DNA of 64,000 nucleotides from Heterodera schachtii (GCA_023374025.1 SIJG01000024.1:319602-383601); one strand, 5' to 3'. Shown: positions 38,301-53,300, numbered from the stretch's first letter. A program made the numbers and translations. Notes: generated by a model not told the origin, from the sequence alone.

Positions 38301-41300
38301 TAGTGACACGAGTCTTGGCAAAAATTGGCACAAACCCTGGATGTTTTGGAATGACTTTTTTGGGAACGAAATTCCAATTTCCAAAATTTTTCAGCCTTCG
38401 GAATGCCGATTTACGATTGCCAATTTTCGAAATTTTTGGGAACGAAATTCCGATTGTTGAATTCCCTGGCACAAACTTTTTGGAAATAAGTTCTTAAACA
38501 ATATTAGAACTTTATCAATGGCAATAAAAAATATTTTTTACGAAAATATTTTTTTTTTCTCTCTTTTTTTGTAGCATTTCGTACATCACCAGTGCGGACG
38601 CCAAACTGTGGAAGGAGCGACTTCAACATTTTGTTGTTGGCATTGGCACCGGCGGCATTTGTGCTGAAACGACGTCCAATTTCATGGCATCGGATGAGCA
38701 ACAACAACAGCAGAAGAAGCTGCTTGAACAGCTCGAACGTTCCCGGCTGTCACCAAAGTGAATTGTTTTTCTTTTCAAATTTGTTTTTGTGGCATAATGT
38801 ATGCCAAAATTTTGTTAAATTCATTTTTTTTTGTCAGAGTTTATCCAAAATTTTATCGGAGCCCAATTCTGGACAAACCTTTGGAATCGCCACAAAGTGA
38901 AGAAGAACCACAGCAGCAGCAACAAGAACAACCAGGTCAGTCAAAATGCCAAACCCATTTTTTAATTGTTTTTTGTTGTTCTATTTTAAATTTAAGGCCC
39001 AACAACCCCAGTGGATACTGTAGTTGTACAGCCGACTGTAGCGCTAATACAACAATTTGTGGACCAATTACTGAAGGCAAATTTTAAATTATTTTTAGTA
39101 CTTTTTCATTTATTTGAATTTATTATTTTTCTTTTATTTCTGGCATAGTGCCAATTTGCGTGTTTTTATTTATTTTATTCTCCAAAAAGCTTCTCATGTT
39201 TTTTAGTCCATTTTTGCGGATGCCATTTTCGACGTGTACATTTTGGACCGGTCGGAATTGCGCGCCCGGCGTTCCGTCCGCCGTCCAATTCGTTCCGCTT
39301 CTGTGGCCGCGGAAGCGGACTCTGTGCCGGCGCCGTCTCCGTCATTGCCAACCATCGCTTCCGTGCCATCGCCGCCGTCGCCGCAAGCGACGGCTTCGCG
39401 CAGTGCGTCGTCGGTGGTGCACAGACTGATCAGAAGCGCCTCGTCTTCGCTGAGGCGGAAGGTGAGAAAATGTGTTCAATGCTGCTCCGATCACCCGTTT
39501 TTCTCAATGATCAGCAGTCATTGATCACTATTCCAATCAGCAAAAGTAATTGATCACGAACTATTAAAAAAGCTTTTATAAGTGACTGATTTGATCACTT
39601 ACTTTTACTGATCAATGTGGGTTAATTCTGTTTATCGTCTGCATTAGAAAATCTTTGCCCCAATTAATCAACGAATTAATAAAACTGATTACCACTCATT
39701 TATTGACATTTTCTGATCATTTAGAAGACAAAAGTCAGATATTGGCCACAGAAACTGCCTCAGCCCCAAAACTTTCTTTAAATTACATAATATAATTTAA
39801 TTATCTCATGTTTTAAACGTAAAATTAACCCCATTTTTTACAAATTTTAAATTTTCTGACTTATTCATTAATAAATAATTCAAAATTTGCTCTTTTGCTC
39901 TTTAAGTTTTCTTTATTTTTTTCCGCTTTTTTATGCATGCCAATGGCTCGGCATTGGATGTTTTTATGTCCTCCGCCGGCATTGAATGCCGTGCCATTTC
40001 TCACACTTTTTGATGCTTTTAATGCCCCGGGGGCGCCGTCGCTTTTCCGCCCAATGAACCAGCGAAATCTGCTGCAAATGAGCAGACCCATGACACAAAA
40101 GAATGAACAGATTGACCACATTTTGTGCTGAAGGGCACGAAAAATGCCCTCCTTTTCAATGCCAAATTGGGTGCCATTTTGCTGAAATGGCAATGGCAAA
40201 GCGAAACAATGGCAATTTAATGAATGAATTCGCCGGCGGAGTAATGGACAATTTTTTTCGATTTTTGCCATATTTTGCCATAAAATGAAAAACAAAATTT
40301 CAAAGATTCATACTTATTTAATGATTTTTTTAAATTTCTTTATTTTGTTTTTGCAATAAATTTTTCAGTAATTGTTTTAAGAAAATAGAAAGCATTTTCT
40401 TTATTACTTAATTTATTTTTCTTTACTTTTTTTAATGAAAAAAACATTTTCTAAAAATTTAATTTATTAAATTTTTATTGCATATTTAAACTAATTATTT
40501 TTGCCAATTTTCAGAAGCATCGTCCGCCGCCCTCTCCTCCGATCAGCAAAAGTCAACAACAAATTGAAGAAGCTGCCGCTTTGATTTCGTCTTCTCGAAA
40601 AATGGGCACGGATGGTCAAAAAACAATGGCACAAAGTGAAAAAGCAGCAGCGAAGACAATGCCGGAGGCAATAATTTAATTAAAAATAAAAATAAATTAA
40701 ATTAAATTTAGTCAGCCAAATCGATGAACTTTTGGAGTGAACCACGCACAGTTACACTGAGCAGAAGGCACAACGAAACATTCGGTGGGTTTTTCGCATT
40801 ACAAAACTATAAAATTTAGAGTTGGACATTTTGAAAAAAAATTGGAAAATTTTGAGTATCAGAATGAAAGGGAAATCGAATATGGGTAAATACAGTAGTT
40901 TATGGTACCATACGGTACATATGATGGTAGAAACATTTCTTATTGACATTTCTTGGGTAAAATTTTGTAAAATTTCGTTAAAATATGATCAGAAACCCCC
41001 GACGATTTAGGCTAATAAATATTACCACCGCATTTTCCGCCACAAATTATTCCAATTTTAAAAAATTACATTTTCCGCGGATCAAAAAAGCCGTATTTGG
41101 CATTATGCCATTCTTTGTTTTGTGTCACAGGTATAAGCATTGTTGGTGGTCGCGTGGAAGTCACCCAAAGGGACAGCACCACCGACGCCGGCGGCACTCT
41201 GCCGACGACGTCGACGACGACGGCAGCGCCAATTTGCGGCGGCGGTGCCGCCGCTGATGAGGAGGGCACAGCACTGGTGGCCAAAACGGTGTCCGGCATT

Positions 41301-44300
41301 TTCATCAAATCGGTGGTGCCCGACTCGCCTGCGGGCCGATCGGGGCAATTGTTTATGGGCGATCGGGTGCTTAGGGTCAGTTTATTTTAAAGTATTTTAG
41401 AAAATTCAAATTTAAAAAATTCAAATTCAAAATTTATTTTTAATAATTATATTTTAGCAAATTCAAAATTAAATTTAAAATTTTTTTAAATTCAAACTTT
41501 AATTTAATAAGTAATTTTATTAATATAATTTTACAAAACCTTTAATTTTTTCTAAAATTATAAATGATGTTTTTCTTATTTTCACATTAAATTAGAATTT
41601 TTACAAATATTTAAACGTATTCCCTTTTCATTATCTTCATAGATTCAATAACAAATATTTGTTAATGTGTGCAAATTTTGGAATATTTTATAAATTTAAA
41701 AAGTAATTAATATTTTTATTTTTATTTATCTTTTTTTGCTTAATTCCAAAATTTCGCGTCGTTTTCTGCAGGTAAATGACACCGATCTGAGCAACACCAC
41801 CCACGATTATGCGGTGCAAGTGATCAAAAGTGCCAAAAACCCAGTCAAATTTGTGGTCCAATCGCTTCAGTCCCTCCAGGCGTTTGTGCCGAGCTCGGTA
41901 AATTGTGCCCGAAAATGGAATCAAATAATAATAATAATAATAATAAAATTAGCATCAAAAAGCCAACGATGTGTTGGCCAAGCACGGCACCGCGTCAGTC
42001 CGAAGCAGAAACATGTGCCGAAAATGCCGAATCTTATGACATCGACCCGAACAGTGCAGCGGCGTTGGAACGGCTTGAGGACGACACGGAGGAGGAGGAC
42101 ATTTTCCGATACACGGAAGGTCAGTGAAAAGTAGGCAAAAAAACAAAGCATTTTCCAATTTAAATTAAATTTAATTTAGTTTTTTGGATTCCGAATTCCC
42201 GTATTATAAATGCCCGCCAGGCCCTTTACCAGAAAAAATTTTTGGAGGGAGAACCGAAGAGCTTTTTTTCATTAGAAAAAAAAACGGAAAATTTTGGCCA
42301 TATTGAGACCAAATTTCTGAAAAAATGCATAATTGCGACCCTGCAGTGCCGTAATGCATCGCCGGGAAAAATTTAGAAAATTTAGGGTCAAATTTATTAA
42401 GAAAACTGAGTAAAGTTTAAAAAATTACCCATTTTTTGGATCATTTCGAGGGGTGCCCTCCCTTGCGCCCCCCCCCCCCCCCTTCTGCTGGTTACGGGCA
42501 TTATGCCGGCGTTTTTACAAGTTCAGTTAGAAGTTTGCGTTTTCTTTTGCTTCTGTAAAATTTTGAAAATAAATAATCGTTGCTGTGTCTAATTAGGCTT
42601 CTCAATGCTTTCAATGAGACTTTTATTCAAAATTAATAGCATATGAAGCCTGGGTAACCAACTTTATGCTGCAGATTTTCATCTAATGACCCAATTAAGG
42701 CAAAGTGTTGCGCAAATACGCCCGTCTGCCCGGCCACCCGGTACTGATTAGGCTCCGCGACATCCCCCGCGGCGGATTGGGCCTCATTTTGTCCGCGACC
42801 GGAACACCGCCGCCGCCGCCGCCTGCGAGCGGTGCTGAAACGGCGGCGGCGCTGGCGACGCGTTCGACGGATGTGCCGCCGACTCAGCCCCAGCGGTCGG
42901 TGATTGTCGTGGGCGTCAAGTCGAACTCGCCGTTGGCACTGAGTGTGGGAGACGAACTGCTGGAGGTAATTAAATAATTGATTAATTAATTGGCAAAAAA
43001 ATGGAAAGATTTACTTTTTTTATCAAAATAACATTTATTAATATTATTTTTAATTAAAATAAAACCTTTTTTTGTTGCTTTATTTCAATAAGCCTATCGA
43101 ATAATATCAAGAATTAAAAATTTGCTTTCTCTTGAGCAAAGTTTTGGTTAAAAATTTTGTCAAAGAATTTCCATTTGGTGTTCTTCGAATAACGCTTTTT
43201 TTGATAGTTTTTAGGTCAGTCCAACACCATAAAATTTGTTAGGAAATATTACTTTTTAATTAATTATTTTAAATTTTAAATTTTCTTATTTATTACTTGT
43301 TTTAATTAATTAATTAAAAATTATTAATAAATTAAATCTTTTATTTTATTTATTAATATATTACTTTTTATTTTATTTTATTTTCTTATTTTATGATTTA
43401 CATATTTAATTATTGTAATTTAAAAATTATTTATTTAAATTTGTAAATCTTCTATAAATGCATATAAATTTTGGGCATAAATTGTTTTTGAAGGCTGTAG
43501 ACAAAGATAAATATTTGAATTTTAAATAATTCAATAATTTCGGATCAATGGCAAAGTGTTGTTTGGCCTGTCCCACCACGAGGCCACCGCGAAGATCAAA
43601 CGCTGTTGTGAGCACAATTGCCTCACTTTGCTTGTGCTCCGAAAGCATCCGTCCGAATTTGAAGTGAATTTTAATTCATTTATAATTTATTTTTAATTTA
43701 ATTGAGAGGAGAAATTGACTTCACAAAAAATGATAAAAATTTGGGAAAATTGGAAAATTTCTGCAACATTTTCCAATTTCTTAGCAATTTTTAATTTCAA
43801 ATTCTCGACGAACTCTCTTCTGCTCTTCACCATGTGACATAAATTCCTTTGGAATTCCCCAAAAATCCCTAAATTCATCAAAAAAAAAATTATTAAAAAT
43901 TAAATAATTCTTTTTGCGCCTTTTTTTAATAATTTAAATTAGCATTTTCGAATTTAAATTTTCAGTTTCCTTCGCCACGTGAACGGAAATCGACCGTTGA
44001 AAGTGAGTGTGAAGCGGGCGCGCGCAAAATTGTGTCGGAAGTGCTGAGGGCGGCTGAGGCGGACGAACAAACGCAGGCAATTAACTAATTAATTAACTAT
44101 TAGGTAATTAATATGACTAATTTAATTAATTAATTAATAACCATTTTTAATTTAATTATTTCAAATGTAAAAATAATATTATGCTTAAATTCGATTTTGT
44201 TGATACAAAAAGAAATAAAGAAAACAAGTAAACGTAAACAAACTCAATTTAATTTGATTTTAATTTTAAAATTTAATTTTTAATTTCTTTTAACAAATTT

Positions 44301-47300
44301 ATGCGATAAAAATTTTGGGATTTATATTAAAACAATAAAATTAAGAAAATAAATTTCATTTTCCATTTAAAATTTGTCTCTTTTGCCCATTAAATTATTT
44401 CATTTTTTCGATTTTTTCTTCATAATTCCGTTTGAACTGTTTTCTTTTCTTTTTTCTTTGCAAATTCGCTTCGCTGGGCTTTTCCTCCGCTTTTCCACTT
44501 CCTTTCTCAGCTTGGTCCATTTCCGTACCATTTCCGTCGTCCCTTTTTTCTCCTCCAATCCCAAGAAATTTGTCCCCCATTTTTTGCTCCCCACAAAATG
44601 CCGTCCTCGGGGAGTCCGTCCGTCCGGCATTTTCCATCGGCACACTTTTTGTGTTCCGTCCGTCCGCTTTTTTTGTGTCAAATAACAATGCATTTTTGCC
44701 CATTTCTTCGTTAAATCGCCTACTCAAATTCAATTTGATGTAAACCCTTCCCCCCCCCCCTTCAAAATTTGTTCATTTTGCCAAAATTTTGTCCATGTTT
44801 TTGCGGGTGAATCGTTTCAAGTCATCTTTTCCTTTATGGCACATTTCTTGGCACTTTTTTGGACGGCACAAATTTTGCCCCATAAATTCGATTGCGCAGA
44901 AAGCGGAGAAGCATTTTAGCACCAAAGATGCCGTCATCGTGGCACACTCAAAGCACACAATAACATAAACATTTGCCGAACAACACAATCCCTTCTTCGC
45001 CGGGGGCATTCGAAAGTGCACATTTATTACATTTTTCGATGCCGTGCCGTGCCGTATAAATGCCAAAATCTCTGACAATTTATTCCGTCATTGAAATCCG
45101 AGAAAATTTGGTTCATTTTTAAAAATAAAAGATGATCAGAAAAATTGGCAACTTTGTCGAGCGCCTCAACAATTGGGTACAAAATATTTTTGTTTTAAAC
45201 TTTTAATTTTAGCTTTTTATCCTTTCGAGAAATTTTCTAAATATTTTTAATATATTTTTTTCGTATTTTGTTATGTAATCTCATAGGGATAATGTATTTT
45301 AAAAAGATAACAGCCTCACGGGTCATAGTTATTTAAATATTGGTTTTGCCTTTAAAATTTTAATTTTTCCTTAATTATATATTTAAATGGAAAACTTATT
45401 TAATGAAATTAATAATATTCAATAAATTAATTGGTCTCTAGCAAAAATTATGCACCAAAAATTGTGCAAATTAAACTAACACCTTAAATAGTTCAAATTA
45501 ATAAAAAAAAAAATCAAATAATACAGAAGCCAAAAATCACAAAGTCCATCTGCTAAATAATAATTTTTAATTTGAGCTTCGAGATAATCATTAAATTACT
45601 TAATTAACCAATTAATTTATTTTAAACCGTTTCGGTGCCATTTTGACAATTATCTTTTTATTTGCTCTTTGTTTATAGGCCGAAGATGTGGGCAGCCATA
45701 TGCTGGACCAGCAGCAGAATGCCAAGGAAAACAGCAACAAAGTGCCGTCAACAGCGTACCGTACACGCGCGCGGACTGCCGGCGACGGTACGGTAACGAA
45801 GGGCGGCGGGAGCACTACGGTAGCTCGGTCATCGTTGACCACCGCCTGCTTGAAAACGATGAACAACATCAGTGACAGTAACAACAATGCACCAGCAGCA
45901 GCAACAGCAACCATAATGCCGGCAGCAGTCAGTGAAATATGTGAGGGCAATTTGCAATTATCAAATTGGAAATACTACGGTATCATCGATGGGTTACTGT
46001 AAAACATTGGATGACAAACATTTCGGTGTCGGTTTGTTGACCAAAATTGGAAAGCATATGTAATTTTAAGAGAACAAATCTTGCTAAACGTCCGAATACA
46101 TTAAAAACTGTCTGTAACAGAATGATGGAGTACTGTAACTGTTTTCATAAATACTGTATCGATGACAAATTACCCAACTCCAACCCTGACAATGGTGTTA
46201 AACAGCCATGTGACTTGCCTATTAACTCGTTAATTAAGCATTAATTTACTAAATTAATTTTTCGCACTTTCCCCGCCCTCGAAAATATTTCTAACCGTTA
46301 ACAAAGCCAAAACATTTTTGCTTCCCAGTGGCCTAATTATTTGCACACTAATCAATGTTAATTATGTTCATCAGTCGTCGGCTGTCAACACATTTAGGGC
46401 GGCTGTCATTGAAGAAATAGTGTGAGACAATGACAGACAGACGGACGGACAAGAGAAATTCTCCGAGCGGAAAACATAACACAAGACGAGAGAGAGAGCG
46501 AGAGAAAGAGAGACAAAAAGAGAGAAAGAGAGACAAAAGAGAGAGAAAGAGAGACAAAAGAGAGAGAGTGAGAGAAAAAATTTAACAAAGAAGTGATGAT
46601 AACATCATAGAAACTCTGCTTTTTCTTTACATTCTGTATACACATTTTGTAGAAACACTTATAGCACAAAAAGCTCTTGGTGCCGACACCGACAGAGAAA
46701 TAGAGACAAATTTTACAACTAGGCGCTCAGAGAAAAAAGTTCAGCGAAATAGTGCACATAATGCGCTGTGCCTGCTCTGTCTGTCTGTGCCGCTTGGCCA
46801 AGCGTGCGGCGGCGCTCTCTTTCATCTTTTCCGCTTTCCCTCGCGTCGCGTCGTCCCCCGCGGGTCCATCTTTCTCTGTGCTCAACTCGCTTCTCCTCCT
46901 CCTCCTCATCCTCCTCCTCCTTCTTCTTCCTTTTCTTTTCGTTCGTTTCACTTCAGCTTCTTCCCTCGCCGCCCCATAATAAATACGCTTTTTGGTCACG
47001 CTGTGCAAGCAGAGGAAAATATTTATGTACCTAAATAATGGCAAAACAAAGTTTTTAAAATTTAAAAATAAAACAAAACCCCTGCGGGTATTAAGGGTAA
47101 TTAAATTTGAAAAATGATTTTCTTTTTTGTGAAATCCCTTAGGCGTTGGCCTAAAGCAATTTGTTCTTCCATTATTATTTTTTAATTAATTGCCGCTAAT
47201 TGTTCAGGGCCAATCATTTATTTGCCCACTAATTACACACCCTATAGCTTCAATTTGCCCGTTTTAAGCATATTTTTGTTTGGCATTTTGTCAATTCATT

Positions 47301-50300
47301 TTCGCACTCCGCTTTTCCATGGCTTTCATTTTGCTTTGACACAATTTAACGGCGGACCATTAGTCTAAGAGAAACATTGGCACACCAAATGATTTCCTAG
47401 ATACTAATAAATTAATTAATTAAGTGTTAATTTTGCTATTATATTATCTTTCCATTTCTCTTTCTCGCTCACAAATCAGCTGTTCTGTCTGTGGTGCTCA
47501 ATTGTCCTCCCCAACACTTTAATCGCTAGACAATTGAGTCTCAGACAAAATGCTTCTCATTGGCATAATTTTCGTTTGGCATTTTTTGCCGTTTTTTTTC
47601 TTTCTCTCTCATTGGTCCCTTGGATGGTGCTCATTTGTCCCCCACTTCCCTCTTATTTGTTTGTTCATTTGTCTTTCCGTCGCCCATCTGTCCGCTTTCT
47701 GCCTTAAATTTTACGCCTCCTTCTGCCGGCACGGCACGGCGCACACGCAAATTTATGCGCTTTGGAGGCATAAAAGGAGCAATGAAAAGCCCGGGGGGCC
47801 TCACACGGTAAAACAAACCGTCAGCCGTCTCTCGCTGCTCGTCAAGACTCTCGAGAAAAAGTGCCGTGCCGAGTCGATTTATGGGGACGGAGGGGTGCCG
47901 AAGAGAATGGCATTCGGCCCGGCCCACTCAGTCAATAATATATGCACATTTCTCCCACTCCCCCGCCTCCCCCCTCCCCCAATTTCCGCTGTTCCATTAT
48001 CTGTTGCCCCCACCCCACGGCGCCGTCACCCGCCCGCCCCTCCGGCGCTGTTTTGCAATGAATGCGTTTCTCGGAAAATTTTTAAGGGAACGCGCGGCGG
48101 CAACATAATGCCAACAAACGCAAATAATGCCAATGCCAAAACCATTTTTTCCGCTACTTGCGCATTTTGTTTTCTCCGTTTTCTATTCAGGAAATGTTAA
48201 CGGGGCTTAGCTTTTATGATGAGTTGTTTCAAATATCTGCACATTTTGGCTTATTTGTAGAGATGCGGCCTTAGATAATCAGCTTATTTATTTTTAAAAG
48301 CGGCTTAATTTTTCATGTGTTACAATTTTCGAAAAAATCGAAAATAATTAACCAAAAATTTATTATTTCCGTTGTGATAATTAAAAAGGAATGCCACAAA
48401 TTACGTAAGTGAAAATTCATTTGGCAACTTTATGCCACTAACAATGCTAAAATTTACATTCTAATACAATTTTTGTCATTTTCAATTTTTTTTTATTTTT
48501 AAAAAACTATAAAAACATTTATTACAAATAAAGATAAAAGACAGAAATGATTTCTTTTCCAAAAAACAAAAAAAAAAGATTCACTATTTAAAATTAGAAA
48601 ATTACTTTGAAATCCCCGATTATTTATTATTTTTTAAAAATCATTATCGGACAGACAAGCTAATTAGGTCTCAAAACCATAAAAATTCGATTTTTGAAGG
48701 ATTAAGACAGTATATGTGTTCGAATGCCAAAAAATAAAAAATAAATATGCCTTAGGCCAAATTAAAACAAAGCGAAATTAAATCCTCAAAATTTAAAAAT
48801 GCCAATGAATGAGAATGCCTTTGAACAAAATTGTTATCTTTCCATGACATAAATTATTGTGTTAATTTCGTAATTTTCCCCCAATTTAAATGTGTCTAAA
48901 TATATTTATTATTTTTTTATTAATTTTTTTCGCTGCGTTTAGCCCGAAAACGGAGTTGGCAAATGGAGCAGCAACAATCACAACAGTTGCAGAAGGCGCC
49001 CATCCAAGTGGGCCAAGAAACGCTGATCGAAATTGACAAGGACGGCAAGGGGCTGGGCCTGTCCATTGTGGGCGGCTCGGACACGGTAATTAATACAGTA
49101 ACAATCCATTACTTAATTAATAAGCGACAAATGCAATTTCCGTTAACTGTGATAACGGTAATTAGCGTTAATTGCCACTCTTTAAAATGTTGTTAAACGG
49201 CAAATTGCTGTGCGGAAACATTTAATGTGCCGCGCGCTAATATTAGGCTAATTATCGCTTTAACGATAATTAGTCAACTTTTTTCTCCGGTTTTTTCGAC
49301 TATTTCAAGAATTGTCGACTTTTTTGTGTTACAATTTGTTTTACGGTACCATCCAAAAATGGCATTTTCTTCCGGCCGGCAAATTTGATTTTGGATTGGA
49401 ATTGACTTCCTGCTGACATCAATTTAAATCCAATTTCGATTTTCCGGGAGTCCCATTTTTCTATTTTAGGAAATGTAAAATGTAACAAAAAATGTTAATG
49501 TAATAGAAATTTGGTTGGAAAAAATCAAAATTATTTTTATCTATCTCAAAATTGTGCCAATAATGATGATGGCACTGATGGCACTTTGTTTCAGGTGCTC
49601 GGCACGGTTGTGATCCACGAGGTGTACCCGGACGGGGCGGCCGCAATCGACGCGCGTCTGAAGCCCGGCGACCAAGTGTTGGAGGTGGGCGCCAAAAGTG
49701 TTTAAATTTTGAAACCTAAGCTAAAAATATTTTTTAATTTAAGTATTTAAAAAATTTAAAAAAATTGTGAATTTTTTGTGCAGGTCAATGGCACTTCACT
49801 TCGCGGCACGGCCCACTGAACAGGCCATTTCACTGCTGCGCCGAACGCCCGCCAAAGTGCGACTGCTCATTTACAGAGGCAAGGCAAATTGAAATTTACA
49901 AAATAAAAGTAAATAATATATTAAAATATTAATAATACAAATTTACTGTGTGCAGACATTCGCGCTTTTGTCCGAAATCGGAGTTGAATTTGATTTTTTC
50001 AATCCGAAAAGTCATAGTCAACATTAAAAGTTTCTGTTATTTGAAAAATTTATAGTTTTTTCATAAAATTTTCTGACAATAACAGATTATTAGTACAATC
50101 ACTTTTTAATCGCTTATTTAAAGCTGTTAAGGCCATCTGCTGGGATTGAAAAAAAAATTCAAATTTAAATCCGATTTTGGACATAGGTGCAAATGTCATT
50201 TAACCAAATTTACTATTAATACATATTAATTAATAATCATTTTATTCTTTCATGGGTTTTTTGAAATTTAAATTAAAAAAAAACAAAAAATTACAAAAAA

Positions 50301-53300
50301 TAAATTATTCCTTTTTGAAATACTTTGTTTTTTCAGATGTTAACCTGCAGATGAGCATGTTGGACCCGGCCCAAATTTACAATATTTTGGCCATCGAATT
50401 GACCAAAAAAAGTGGCAAAGGCCTCGGCGTTTCCATCGTCGGGCGCAAAAATGAGCCGGGCGTTTACATCTCCGAAATTGTGAAGGGCGGCGTGGCGGAC
50501 AACGACGGACGACTGATGCAGGGCGATCAGGTGAAAAAGGGGGAGGGATCAATGATCAGAGAGGAAATGATCAGAAATGATGGAAGGGGAGAAGAAGCTG
50601 ATCGGAGTTAGGAGGGAGAGAAGATGGAATAGGGGACTGATCAGGGGATGCCAATCGGAGTTGAGAATTAAAAGTAGGGAACTATGGAACGGGAGGCAAT
50701 AGGGTGATTGGGTCACAGCGACAAAGCTGATCAGGCACAGCGAGAGGAACTGATCAGAAAGGGAGCAAGAGAATTTACTGCTGTGTTATTCAGCCATTTT
50801 TTGCCAAAAAATGATTGCTTTTTGCCATTTTTGTTAAGAAAATTGCTTATTTTTACTTTTTTGGATTTCAGGCGGAGTGGGGGGCTTTAACCCCCTCAGC
50901 CCCCCTGACTACGCCTTCGAGAAATTTGTGAAAAATTCCAACTTTAATTGCCCAATTGAGGTCATTAGGAAAACAATTTAGGATTTGTTTAAATGGAGTT
51001 TTCAGATTTTGGAAGTGAATGGCCAAAACGTGGCCAACTGTTTGCAGGAGGACGTGGCCACACTTTTGAAGGTGCCAAACATCCCATTTCAAAATGAAAA
51101 GTTTGTTTGTTTTTCTGTTAGACTTGCACTGGTCGCGTGGTGCTCAAAGTTGGCCGTTGGAAATTGAATGAAACTGCGCAAAAGGTTCGGTCCGCGCAGC
51201 CGCCGAATGGCACAAATGCCGTCGCAGTTGGCCAACCGCAACAGCAACAACAACAGCAACAGGTGGCGATGGAAATATTATATTTAAATTATACGATTAA
51301 AAATTAGATAATAATTTAATACAGAAAAATAAAATATCCATTAATTTTTTTAATTTTTTTATTTTAATTTTACAATATTTAAATTAAACGCTCAATATTA
51401 AACTTGGGGAAATTCAATTAGCAGCAGATGGAAAAGCCGGCGAGTAAATTAATTTTAAAAAAATTTAATTAAATTTTAAGTACTTAAGAAGGTTTAGCAA
51501 ATCAGCACTTTGTTAATATTAAATGAAAATAATTATTTTAATTAAAATAAAAAATATTAAATTAATTTTCAAAAAATTAAATTTTAGAATTTTTATTATT
51601 ATTTTTTGTTCAATTTTATGGCATTTCCTTTATCAGATGCCATTGCAGCAACAGCAGAACACGGCCCCAAATAATACTGAAGAAATGAACAACAACAGCA
51701 GCAGCAGGATACCAGCGGTGGAACACCCGCCGAACGGCGCACTGCGCGACCCGCCACCGCCGGTGCCAAAATCACAATTAATTAATTAATTAGGCGCTAA
51801 TTAATTGGACAATTAACGCAGGCGCCGATGCCAAAACTGCCTCCGCCAACCCTTCAAATCACTTTGCATGATGAGAACAATCAGCAGCAGAGTTTGGTCG
51901 GCAAAACGGACCTTTCGCCGGTCAGCGAGGAGGACCTGGTGAGAGAAAGTAAAATTGAGTAAAAAAAAGTTTATTTGTTAGACAATTCATTCAAAAAATA
52001 AATTTTTAATAAATTTATTATAATAAACTGTTTTATAATTACCCCAAAATATTATAATTTATTAATCTTTTTTTATTATTCATACAATAAAATTATTTAT
52101 TTTCAAATTTCATATAATAAACCAAAAAAGGTTTATTAAAAAGTTATTCGCGCCTTTATATTTAATACAAAAGAAAATCATTTTAAAGTGTTTGTAAAAT
52201 ATTTCTCCGATTTTTTTCATTTTTACAAAATTTAAAAAACTATTCTACAATATAAATAATAAATTTAATTTAATATAATAAAATCATTTTTATTATTCAA
52301 AATACTTTAACAAATTCGTACCTTTGCATTTAATGTAAATAAATCATTAAAGTATTTGCAAAATATATTTTTCCGAATTATTTTTTATAAAAATAAATTT
52401 TTAATTTTGCAGAAATCCATCGCCGAAACGTCGGCCTCCGAAGAGACTGGCGCCTCCTCCCAGCGGCGTCCCTTCGCCGGCGGTGGGCACCTGCCGACCG
52501 CCAGCAGTGCCGCCTCGTCCTCCGCGTGCGGAAGCACCAGCATCAGCGGCTTCGCCGGCAGCGGCGCCGGCGGCAGCAGCGGCCGTTCGTCCGCCGGCAG
52601 TGGGGCCGCCGGGGGCTCATCCGCCAGCGGCGGAGGCTCCGCTACGGTGGCGTCCGCGGCAGTGATGGGCACCGTGCTCAGGTGGGCATATGCTAATGCC
52701 ATTAAAGACCGGACATAATGGCCTACAAATGGTCTACAAAACATCGAAAACCTTAAAATTGTTCGATCGATTGGTATCGAAACGAAATTATCGAAAAACC
52801 GATCAGTGCCTTGTCTGTGCTGATCATGCTAATCATTAATTTGATAAAAATCTCATTTATTACCGAAACGATTTGGTCCGTTATCATAATGATAAATTTA
52901 AATTTGGCATTTATGAGATGACCCAAAATTGATAAAAACTCAAGACATCAAAGATGAAAATAATCATACAGACCAATGGATTTGACTGATCAGTAAATTT
53001 TCCGTTTTAAAAAAACCGACAAGGCCATTTGTCATTAAGTTTATTTGTTCCTTGATGGTTTTTTCAGTTTAAAATTTGATTTTTCCCCATAATAATAATT
53101 AATTTTAAAATCTTATTGGCATATTATTCGCTGGAATTGGACTCTAATTATCTTTAATTGACCAAAATGAGATTACAATTTTTGGTCTCATCGCTAACTT
53201 TAGGAATATTTTTTCAGGTCCGACCTGAAGGAGACGGGCTGCGAAAGTGTGCTGATTCTGCTGAAGAAGGACGAGGGCCAACAGTGGGGCATGGGCATCG

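Noticed and set aside
47550..48200. 216-codon plus-strand open frame in intron 48
   Set aside because: It starts with a hydrophobic run, but has no domain, no matching phase and mixed composition; probably chance in a GC-richer intron.
51422..51443. Possible 22-base microexon QQMEKPA in the PDZ gene
   Set aside because: Its GT donor would break the phase to the next exon; only an unlikely GC donor would rescue it.
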